Shown here piece by piece: positions 34,284-41,205 of a stretch of DNA of 64,000 nt. A program made the translations under genes and the position numbers. Position 1 is the stretch's first letter. Every line of letters begins with the position of its first letter. Origin of the DNA: Pirellulaceae bacterium (GTDB taxonomy: Bacteria; Planctomycetota; Planctomycetia; Pirellulales; Pirellulaceae); the NCBI GenBank assembly GCA_029243025.1, contig JAQWSU010000002.1, positions 124,001 through 188,000 on the forward strand, written 5' to 3'. Below the pieces are notes generated by a model, which saw nothing but the letters and a program-made list of their open reading frames with translations, searched no databases and had not been told where the DNA came from.

Positions 34284-36581
34284 TCACGCAGCTCGGTTGT
34301 TTTCGGTCCAAGTCCGTACGGTTGGGGCGTGCGGTTCGGAGGCGTCTTTCGTCTCCGTTAAATTATCGTGATATCCATGCCCATAGCCCTGGCCGTACCC
34401 ATAGGTGTATCCGTAGTCAGTATCGGTTGCACTCGAGATCCGATTAATCACCACACCAAGGATGTTCAAGTTGGCGGAACGGATTTCGTCGACGGCCCTG
34501 TGTACGAGTCGACGATGGTTCTTAGACGGATGAACGACAAGCACAAGCCCGTTCGTCAAACGTGTCACAATCGAGGCGTCGCTGGCGGCCAGAATGGGCG
34601 GTGTATCAATAAGCACTTGGTCGTAATGATCACAGGCCCAGGATACGAATTCCGAAAACCGGGAGGTTCCTAGTAGGCCGCTTGGATCGGCTGGTAAAGT
34701 ACCCGCGGGTAAGATATGAAGCCCGTCGAGTGATGTTTGTTGAATATGCCGCTGACTGAGATCGTTAACGTCTTCGCTCAATCGCAGTACATCCGACAGT
34801 CCTCCCTTGCCACGGAAACTAAACAGTCGTGTGAGTCCCGGACGGCGCATGTCACCGTCGATCAACAATGTCCGTTTACCCGCCTGTGCGGAAGCGACAC
34901 CCAAGTTGGAGAGGACGGTGGTTTTTCCATCACCTGGTTCCGAACTACTGATTGCGACGCACTCACCGCCCTGGTCCGAGAATGCGAGCGTCGACCGTAG
35001 GGTGCGGAACGATTCGCTCTCGACCGCGTTCGGTGCAGTGTGCACCTGTAACGATTCTAGTCCTGTCGCGTCGGACATCGGTAACTGTCTGACAATTGCC
35101 AGAATGGAGACATCAAGTTGGTCTCGAAGTTCATCGGCTGACCGGAAGCGATCATCCAAAACGTCGAGTACATAAGCCAAGCCGATGCCGAATCCAAGAC
35201 CACCGATCAAGACGGTGGAGCAGACGGTGAGTAAGCGAGGAGAAACAGGACTGTCTTTTGCCTTGGGTTCACTCACCACTGCTACGCGAACTTCGGCTTG
35301 ATCCTGACGGATGTCTAAATTGGCTATTCGATTTCGCAGCGTATCGTGTAACTCTCGTAGCATTTTTAAATCGTGTTCAATGATTGCGACGCGGGCCACA
35401 CGGCCATTAACTTCGACAGCCTGATGTTGCGCAATTGAGAATTCAGATTCCAAGTTCTTCTCGTGGGCGATTGCGGTCGAAAGTTTGCCTTTGGCACTTG
35501 AAAGCAACATCGCACCTAAATTGCGATTTTGCATCGCGTCCAACTTTCTCGCTTTATCAGCACTGTACCGCGCCAAATATTCCTCGTTTTGTCCAACGAT
35601 GGTTTGAAGTTCCACCAGGTCCGGGTGCGCGCTGCCGTAGAAGTCGCGTATTGCCATTAAGCGGGCGCGGTCTTTGTTCAATTCTCGCTGCAAATTCTTG
35701 ACGACTTCCTCATCTTTCGCGCTCAAGCCCAACATACTTAAAACTAAGTCGCGACCTCCTGCGTCTTCCATGGATAGCATGAACTGTCGTAGATCTCGGC
35801 CCTGGTCAATCGCTTCTTGAATGGCGATCACTGAAGCTTCCAACCGCATTCGGTCTTTTTTGACTTCTAATAAGGCTTCATTTATCTTCACTACGTTATG
35901 GACGAGCGGATGAGTGATCGTTGAACCATCACGAAAACCAAGGTCACCAATCTCGCGTTTGGCTCTCAGTAACAGTTGCTCTTTTGCCGCTAACTGTTTT
36001 GCGACATCTGATCGACCTTTATCCAGGATCGTTACAATCTCGGTTGCCACATCTCGTTGATTGTCATCAATAAAGTCCAGATAAGATTGCACGATCGCGT
36101 TCAGGACGCTTACTGCAGCTTGGTTGTCACGTGACAAATACCGGACTTCAATGAAGTTGGTTGATCGGATTGCATTCGCAGCGAGGTTCGCTCGAAGTGT
36201 TTCGACCCATTTCTCACGCGGTAAATCGTAAACGTCAGCCTGGTCCGTCGGGGAAAGTAACGCGATCTGTTCGGCTGCACGATCTAGTACCACACTGCTG
36301 TAAAGTAAGCGCTCGTAGGTGGGCAGCATGCCACGGCGATAGCTGTCTGTCCCAGGTAATGCATCTTCGTTTCCCTGGTACATCAACATCAAAGACATGC
36401 TGGCCGCATGCCTTCTTGACGCAGTCGCGTAATACAAACCTCCCAGGAGACAGGCGGCAAGCAGTGAGACAATCACGTTCATCTTGCGATGACGAATTGT
36501 TCGCAACAATCGCATCGCCGCATGCACAAGATGAGTCTGTGAATTGGAGTTATGCGGTAGGACTTGTTTTCGTTCGTTCAT
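34284..36581 (-). CDS. Polysaccharide co-polymerase / BY-kinase (Wzc type)
   Basis: 765 residues combining a chain-length (Wzz) domain with a tyrosine autokinase. First transmembrane helix at about 37-55, periplasmic coiled-coil region to about 460, second helix around 465-490, then the kinase: Walker A SSEPGDGKTT, Walker A' LLIDGDMRRPG and Walker B VLIDTPP. The C-terminus carries a Tyr/Gly-rich cluster (YGYTYGYGQGYGHGY, about 726-740), the usual autophosphorylation tail. It would control export and length of the polysaccharide made by the locus. It is the first gene of a leftward pair with the Wzy_C/TPR gene. No clear ribosome-binding site precedes ATG 36581. Confidence 0.92.
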   Translation of the reverse strand: MNERKQVLPHNSNSQTHLVHAAMRLLRTIRHRKMNVIVSLLAACLLGGLYYATASRRHAASMSLMLMYQGNEDALPGTDSYRRGMLPTYERLLYSSVVLDRAAEQIALLSPTDQADVYDLPREKWVETLRANLAANAIRSTNFIEVRYLSRDNQAAVSVLNAIVQSYLDFIDDNQRDVATEIVTILDKGRSDVAKQLAAKEQLLLRAKREIGDLGFRDGSTITHPLVHNVVKINEALLEVKKDRMRLEASVIAIQEAIDQGRDLRQFMLSMEDAGGRDLVLSMLGLSAKDEEVVKNLQRELNKDRARLMAIRDFYGSAHPDLVELQTIVGQNEEYLARYSADKARKLDAMQNRNLGAMLLSSAKGKLSTAIAHEKNLESEFSIAQHQAVEVNGRVARVAIIEHDLKMLRELHDTLRNRIANLDIRQDQAEVRVAVVSEPKAKDSPVSPRLLTVCSTVLIGGLGFGIGLAYVLDVLDDRFRSADELRDQLDVSILAIVRQLPMSDATGLESLQVHTAPNAVESESFRTLRSTLAFSDQGGECVAISSSEPGDGKTTVLSNLGVASAQAGKRTLLIDGDMRRPGLTRLFSFRGKGGLSDVLRLSEDVNDLSQRHIQQTSLDGLHILPAGTLPADPSGLLGTSRFSEFVSWACDHYDQVLIDTPPILAASDASIVTRLTNGLVLVVHPSKNHRRLVHRAVDEIRSANLNILGVVINRISSATDTDYGYTYGYGQGYGHGYHDNLTETKDASEPHAPTVRTWTENNRAA

Positions 36582-37096
36582 TTTCTACTGTTCAAAGCAT
36601 CACGAACTGACGTTCGCCATATCGCTGAAATTCCCTTATTCAGCAGAAGTTCATGTTCGACGGCTACACCGGGTGGAGATCTTTATCGCCTTCACCCTGC
36701 TAGTACAACCCCAACTGAACTGAATGAGCGTTGCTGCTAGCGGATTGCTTATTCGTTAGATAGCAACTCATCTGATCACCGTAAGTCGTTCAATGGCAGT
36801 TTGCTCTTCCCAATTTGTGATGTGGTATCTGCGTGCTGTTGAGGACCGTTGAAAGAAACGGTCGCATGAATATTTCTTTCCTCAAAATTTACGATTGTCG
36901 TTAGATGCACTGCTGTAGTGTCTCAAGCAGAATCAACAGAAGGCTTTTCAGGAAAAAACCTAACCTGAAAAGTGAAGGTGGTGTCACAGGCGAACGTTTT
37001 GGGTGAGTAGTCACGATCACAGAGGCGTGGGCCCCCTTTCATGGATGGTTGAAAGGCGTTGGCCGAGTCGTGACGAGATCAATGGGAGGGTAGGGA
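36582..37096. other. 515-bp divergent control region
   Basis: Between the leftward Wzc gene and the rightward zinc-ribbon genes. It contains a 9-bp inverted repeat at 36944-36972. No open frame with gene-like properties is seen, and no promoter with good hexamers could be assigned. Confidence 0.4.
36944..36972. promoter_or_regulatory. 9-bp inverted repeat upstream of Wzc and zinc-ribbon genes
   Basis: CTTTTCAGG (36944-36952) and CCTGAAAAG (36964-36972) are perfectly complementary with an 11-base spacer. It could be an operator for a dimeric regulator or an RNA hairpin; there is no T-run beyond the arms, so it is not a typical terminator. Confidence 0.4.
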
Positions 37097-37423
37097 ATGT
37101 CTTTTACGCCACTTTTATGCGCGTGTGGGGAAAAGTATGTCTTGAAGGCCGAAGCAGACCTCTGTCGTGAAAGAAAATGTCCTGATTGTGGACAACCGTT
37201 AAATTCAGCTGCATTCTCGAATTCCCAAGACGCTGATCGAGTTGCCCACGTTGCAACCAGGGAACGAATTCAATTTCGTTGTCCCAAATGCAAGAAAAAA
37301 TTGCAGGCTCCCCGGAAGGCGATGGGAAAAACCATTGAATGCCCGGGCTGTTCGACGAAGCTTGCGATTCCTGGCAATAGTCACGCAACTCCGAAGATGC
37401 CTGCGCCATCGAATGATTACTGA
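37097..37423 (+). CDS. Small zinc-ribbon protein (possibly the N-terminus of a split gene)
   Basis: 108 residues with two treble-clef/zinc-ribbon-like units: CACG...CPDC in the first half and CPKC...CPGC in the second. The second unit (FRCPKCKKKLQAPRKAMGKT) is a common planctomycete pattern, often at the N-terminus of larger membrane proteins. Another four-cysteine ribbon opens the next frame 33 bases further on, in a different reading frame, so the two may once have been or really be one gene. The function is unknown; the protein has no enzyme domain. Confidence 0.6.
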   Translation: MSFTPLLCACGEKYVLKAEADLCRERKCPDCGQPLNSAAFSNSQDADRVAHVATRERIQFRCPKCKKKLQAPRKAMGKTIECPGCSTKLAIPGNSHATPKMPAPSNDY

Positions 37424-37455
37424 ATGAAGCCGAAGCGGATGCCAGTGCACGCTGT

Positions 37456-39237
37456 GTGCAACGGATTCGATGTGAGTTTTGCCAGCATGAACTACAAGAG
37501 CAGAAACAAATTTGCCCTCAGTGTCGCCGACGGAACGTGGCGAACGCTGCGGCAAAACTGACGAGTAAAAAGCTGAGACGTACCGGGCAGGTGGCGCTTG
37601 GTGTCGGTATTTCAGTAGTTTACTACCATTTGATACTCTCCTTCACGAATCTGCTTCTCCTCTTTGCAGGAGTACTATTCAATCTGCCATCGTTGCTCGC
37701 GATTACTGTTTGGGCTCAGGGTATTCTGTTGCTGTCGTCACCGATCGGGATGCTTATCTGTGCGTTCGCTCCAGTTCCGGTCAGTAGAAGGCTGGTGGTT
37801 CTTGCGCTGGTCGCGCAGATCGTTGCCGTAGTTTTCCACTTGGAGCCGATCGAGGATCCTAGGCTTGGAGTACTCGCCTCCCTGGTTGTGCAGAATCTGG
37901 CAGGTTTGCTCGGGCTTGGTAGTTACATGCTGTTTGTCGAATATCTGGGGCTGGTAGGGGCAAAAAATTTAGGTGTAGCATCTTCAATTCAGCAGATACG
38001 AAATCGAACCATTTTTTCAGTCTTTTTCCCGATTGCAATCAATCTCGGGCTGGTTGTCGTCGCACTCCTCTCGGTGGCGTTTGGGGGGATATTTTTTGTT
38101 GTCGTGATGTCAATTCTAGTTTTGATTTATTTGGGTGTTTGGCTGTTGTGGCTGAAGGAGTATTTGGAGTTGCTAAGCTATCTCAAACGCAATTGTTGGG
38201 CTGAGAAAGAATTGGCTCGCAACAGACTGACTCGAAAACGTGTGCTGGGGCGATTCGCGGGCCCCGTTTGGGAGGAACCGTTTTGCGGAAACCGTTCGTT
38301 ACTCGGCTTATCTCCGGTGGATGGCATGCGAGGCACGATGTTGATTGACGGTTCTGTTGGTTCTAGCATCGTCTCCCGGCAATCTCTGGCGTATAATCTC
38401 AGCATGACGAATCTCGATGACAAACGCGATCGTTTACTGAAGCAACTGCGATCCTATGGTAGTTGTGCCGTGGCTTTTTCTGCCGGTGTCGATAGTACGG
38501 TGGTGGCCAAGGCGGCTTGTCTGGCATTGGGCGATCAGGCGGTTGCGGCAACAGCTCAAAGTCCGAGTTTAGCCCAAGGAGAGCTCGATGAGGCCAAGCG
38601 TTTGGCTGACTTGATTGGCATTCGGCATTTGGTAATCAAGACCCAAGAAATGGCAAATCCAAGTTATCAAGCCAATGATTTTGACCGCTGTTATCACTGC
38701 AAGACCGAACTGTATTTTCAACTGGAAGGAATGGCCGATCGGCTTGGGGTCAAGGTGATCGCGAACGGTGCGAATCTCGATGATAAGGTGGACCACCGTC
38801 CTGGTATGCGAGCAGCACGCGAGCATCAGGTGCGAAGTCCGTTGATGGACGTCGGACTGACCAAGACGGACGTCCGCGAGCTGGCCGCTGAATGGCAGCT
38901 ACCGGTCTGGAACAAGCCCGCGATGCCTTGTCTGTCCAGTCGAATTGCTTATGGCGAGGAAGTTACTAGCGAACGATTACGAATGATCGATGATGCCGAA
39001 CGATGGCTTCGCGGCAAAGGTTTTTCCGAACTGCGAGTGCGCTATCATCGCGGTGATCTGGCTCGCATCGAAGTGCCTGCTGGTCAGTTATCGCGTCTAT
39101 GCGAGTCACCTCTCCATACCGAGTTGGTGGTCGAGTTTCAACGTTTGGGATTTCGGTTCGTAACGATCGATCTTCAGGGTTTTCAATCAGGAAGCATGAA
39201 TGTGCTTGTTCCGCTTGAACGCGTGGAAATATCTTAA
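37456..39237 (+). CDS. Zinc-ribbon membrane protein frame running in-frame into LarE
   Basis: One open frame of 593 codons from GTG 37456. Residues 1-25 hold a ribbon CEFCQHEL...CPQC, then about 45-240 are hydrophobic helices (roughly five to six) ending in a cytoplasmic segment LKEYLELLSYLKR. From about 255 to 315 the sequence looks like translated non-coding DNA. From residue 317 (ATG 38404) to the end it is a full LarE. No stop codon separates the parts, so either this is a true fusion, or the membrane gene lost its stop or has a frameshift. I list the LarE part separately because the evidence for its own start is strong. The membrane protein has no known function. Confidence 0.5.
   Translation: MQRIRCEFCQHELQEQKQICPQCRRRNVANAAAKLTSKKLRRTGQVALGVGISVVYYHLILSFTNLLLLFAGVLFNLPSLLAITVWAQGILLLSSPIGMLICAFAPVPVSRRLVVLALVAQIVAVVFHLEPIEDPRLGVLASLVVQNLAGLLGLGSYMLFVEYLGLVGAKNLGVASSIQQIRNRTIFSVFFPIAINLGLVVVALLSVAFGGIFFVVVMSILVLIYLGVWLLWLKEYLELLSYLKRNCWAEKELARNRLTRKRVLGRFAGPVWEEPFCGNRSLLGLSPVDGMRGTMLIDGSVGSSIVSRQSLAYNLSMTNLDDKRDRLLKQLRSYGSCAVAFSAGVDSTVVAKAACLALGDQAVAATAQSPSLAQGELDEAKRLADLIGIRHLVIKTQEMANPSYQANDFDRCYHCKTELYFQLEGMADRLGVKVIANGANLDDKVDHRPGMRAAREHQVRSPLMDVGLTKTDVRELAAEWQLPVWNKPAMPCLSSRIAYGEEVTSERLRMIDDAERWLRGKGFSELRVRYHRGDLARIEVPAGQLSRLCESPLHTELVVEFQRLGFRFVTIDLQGFQSGSMNVLVPLERVEIS
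38392..38397 (+). promoter_or_regulatory. -10 element directly before LarE
   Basis: A perfect TATAAT ends six bases before the ATG at 38404, inside the upstream reading frame. This would give a leaderless larE mRNA, like the arrangement at 6785-6790. No convincing -35 is present. Confidence 0.4.
38404..39237 (+). CDS. larE: ATP-dependent sacrificial sulfur transferase LarE
   Basis: Makes the sulfurs of the nickel-pincer nucleotide cofactor of lactate racemase-type enzymes by sacrificing its own cysteine. From ATG 38404 the protein is 277 residues, the family length. The PP-loop is VAFSAGVDST (SAG in place of the commoner SGG). RCYHCKTELY follows, and the sacrificial cysteine in MPCLSSRIAYG falls exactly at residue 176, as in the characterised Lactobacillus enzyme (C176), which supports this start. 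It has one cysteine at that site, so the single-turnover type is likelier than the iron-sulfur type. larA, larB and larC are not in the window. Confidence 0.87.
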   Translation: MTNLDDKRDRLLKQLRSYGSCAVAFSAGVDSTVVAKAACLALGDQAVAATAQSPSLAQGELDEAKRLADLIGIRHLVIKTQEMANPSYQANDFDRCYHCKTELYFQLEGMADRLGVKVIANGANLDDKVDHRPGMRAAREHQVRSPLMDVGLTKTDVRELAAEWQLPVWNKPAMPCLSSRIAYGEEVTSERLRMIDDAERWLRGKGFSELRVRYHRGDLARIEVPAGQLSRLCESPLHTELVVEFQRLGFRFVTIDLQGFQSGSMNVLVPLERVEIS

Positions 39238-39670
39238 GGCGATACCTGATCCGCGACGCGCAATAAAAAAGCGTCTCCTCCACCGCAATGCCGTGGCGAT
39301 GCGTTTTGTGAGAGCCCGTTTGCCAAACAAGGGGGGGACGGTAGCTCTGGGATTCGCGATCCGCGCGAAGCGGCTTGACGAATGGCCAGAACGACAATGG
39401 TTAAGTCCCCATTCGGGCTGTTTATCGGCTCCCCAGTAAATGACATCGTCAACACGAACATGGCAGAATAAACGCCAATGCTTCCGTGAAGCGGGTCGGA
39501 TCGTAACAACAAACGATCGTCACCACAAGAACGATGCGGATGACTTTTTTCGGTAGCCTGAAACAGAGCCAGGCCGCAGGAAAATCCCGCGGCCTGGTAG
39601 GTTTTCAATCTCAATTTCTGGGCCAGTCGCTCGAACGCTAAACGCGTCGAGAAGCATGGCTTGATCGTCT
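39238..39670. other. 433-bp region between convergent larE and DUF4912 gene
   Basis: No gene is supported; a minus-strand open frame at 39234-39614 has no protein-like features and overlaps the hairpin. It holds a strong hairpin at 39569-39597. Confidence 0.45.
39569..39597. terminator. Possible bidirectional terminator hairpin
   Basis: CCAGGCCGC (39569-39577) pairs perfectly with GCGGCCTGG (39589-39597), with additional GG/CC pairing in the loop. It lies between the converging larE and DUF4912 genes. A short T-run (GGTTTT) follows on the plus strand; the minus strand has only a T-triplet. Confidence 0.55.
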
Positions 39671-40867
39671 CTACTGACCCGAGTCACGCAGTACCGGTTC
39701 CATCACCTTGGTGTTTCGCTCAACCGCCAGCACAATCGTTTGCTGGGTGGTGCCATCACTGCTGCTGCTGGTTACAGGGAGTACTTGTCGCCGGTCCGGC
39801 ATGCTCATTCGAATCGTAAATGTTCCGTCGGGACGAAGTTTGATGGGTTCACCCCCAAGTGTCACATGAGCGTCGGATTTGGTGGAACCATAGATGATCA
39901 TTTCAGCTTCCACATCAAAGTCGAACGCATTGGGCTCCAAGCCCGCCGCACCAACGCCGTATCGCGTCACCATGGGTGAGCCCACGGGACGTCGTAAACG
40001 CTCTTCCAGGACTTCCTGCAACTCCTCGGAGGCCATGTCCGATGAGTAACCGCCACTCAAAGCAAAAATGCGTTCGCAATTCTCAGCGACATCGCTCCAA
40101 TTTTCGTCCATCGCATCGCAACTCCCAGGACGGGGCGTCGTGACGGAGTTGCTGCGGGCGACGGCATGAAATCGTTCATTCGATGCCAAGTAGCCAATTT
40201 CAATCCGGTAGCCTTTGGGTGGATTGTTAACGTCGATGTACCAGTTGTTGACTCCACCATGAATCTGGATGTCGCGAACATGCACCTCGGTCGGACTCGA
40301 TACTACATCGTTGGAGATTTCAATCAAACGAAGCACTGGTTTCGCCGTGTGCCAATATTCGGCCATCGCGGCTTGAGCCCGTTGAATACAGCGACTGGAA
40401 AGTTCCCAGTGAGCGTGTAGCCAGAACGGGTCGCGGACCATCAAGACAACGCGGTCTTTGCCCGCTTCTGCCAATTCGGGCTTCGGCTTGATCCGTCTCG
40501 GAGCAAGTTTGGGCGGCGCGCCGGAAATATCTTTTAGCTTGTCTTGTTGCCGGTTCTGCTTCTGGATGCGGCGGGCAACCTTCGTTTGGGCGGCTGTCGG
40601 TTTGCGGCCCGCGCTGGTTGCTGCTTTACCTCGTGTGCTCGCGACGGTCTTGCCGCGTCCCGATGCGGTTACCGTTCGTTTCCGCGTCGCCTTGCCGTTG
40701 CCTTTGGAGCCGTTTTTCTCTCTCGTCGCCACGCTTTTGGCATCACGTACAATCGCACGGATTAAATCTTGCTTGCGCATCGAATGCCAACCCGTGATCC
40801 CACGCTTTTTAGCCATCTGGGCCAGGTCTTTGAGCGTGTATTCCTTCAAAGCTGCCGTTGTGATCAA
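39671..40867 (-). CDS. DUF4912 domain protein with Rho-N-like start
   Basis: 398 residues. Residues 1-45 (LKEYTLKDLAQMAKKRGI...MRKQDLIRAI) resemble the Rho-N/SAP-like nucleic-acid-binding helices, followed by a Lys/Arg/Ala/Gly/Thr-rich linker (about 45-125). The DUF4912 domain (about 135-260) has VVLMVRDPFWLHAHWELS and the IDVNNPPKGYRIEIGY segment. A C-terminal beta region holds VTLGGEPIKLRPDGTF. The start is a TTG at 40867, supported by GGAGGG eight bases upstream; the next Met is residue 18. The composition suggests nucleic-acid or envelope binding, but the function is unknown. Confidence 0.83.
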   Translation of the reverse strand: MITTAALKEYTLKDLAQMAKKRGITGWHSMRKQDLIRAIVRDAKSVATREKNGSKGNGKATRKRTVTASGRGKTVASTRGKAATSAGRKPTAAQTKVARRIQKQNRQQDKLKDISGAPPKLAPRRIKPKPELAEAGKDRVVLMVRDPFWLHAHWELSSRCIQRAQAAMAEYWHTAKPVLRLIEISNDVVSSPTEVHVRDIQIHGGVNNWYIDVNNPPKGYRIEIGYLASNERFHAVARSNSVTTPRPGSCDAMDENWSDVAENCERIFALSGGYSSDMASEELQEVLEERLRRPVGSPMVTRYGVGAAGLEPNAFDFDVEAEMIIYGSTKSDAHVTLGGEPIKLRPDGTFTIRMSMPDRRQVLPVTSSSSDGTTQQTIVLAVERNTKVMEPVLRDSGQ

Positions 40868-40962
40868 GACACTAACCCTCCGATTTTACCGCTCGGATTG
40901 CCGAAGCAATTTCGATGTAGTTATGTTTGTTTAAAGCGTCCTTGAGACGCCACAGGCTCGAA

Positions 40963-40985
40963 TTGCCGGCACTCCTAGCCGGCAA
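40963..40985. promoter_or_regulatory. 8-bp perfect inverted repeat upstream of the DUF4912 gene
   Basis: TTGCCGGC (40963-40970) and GCCGGCAA (40978-40985) flank ACTCCTA. It is about 95 bases upstream of the TTG start at 40867, so it could be an operator or a leader hairpin. Confidence 0.4.
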
Positions 40986-41162
40986 AATTAGCGAATTTTT
41001 CACAAAAATACGTCTCGTAACCTGCAGGCGAGGTGTCGGTTTGATTGGGCCCCAAAAAGGGGAGGTGGGCCGTTGGGTGAGGACGCCTATCGTGACTCCG
41101 GCTTGTGTCGGACTGGCTGTTGAGGTTGCTTAGCCAGCCCTGCCATGGGGTCCATCCGAAAC

Positions 41163-41177
41163 GAGCCCGTCAGGCTC
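41163..41177 (-). terminator. Weak terminator-like hairpin at the end of the Mrp operon
   Basis: On the minus strand GAGCC pairs with GGCTC over a five-base loop, followed by GTTTCG, 30-45 bases after the last Mrp gene's stop. The T content is poor, so it is tentative. Confidence 0.3.
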
Positions 41178-41205
41178 TCCTTTCGAACCAACCCATCAAC
41201 GCATT

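Larger units (their letters stand above)
40868..41205. other. 338-bp region upstream of the DUF4912 gene
   Basis: Leader and promoter region of the DUF4912 gene and 3' flank of the Mrp operon. It holds an 8-bp perfect inverted repeat (40963-40985) and a 5-bp hairpin near the end of the Mrp operon (41163-41177). No gene is supported. Confidence 0.45.

Noticed and set aside
39234-39614. 126-codon open frame on the minus strand after larE
   Set aside because: It covers the terminator hairpin and overlaps the larE stop; no recognisable motif.
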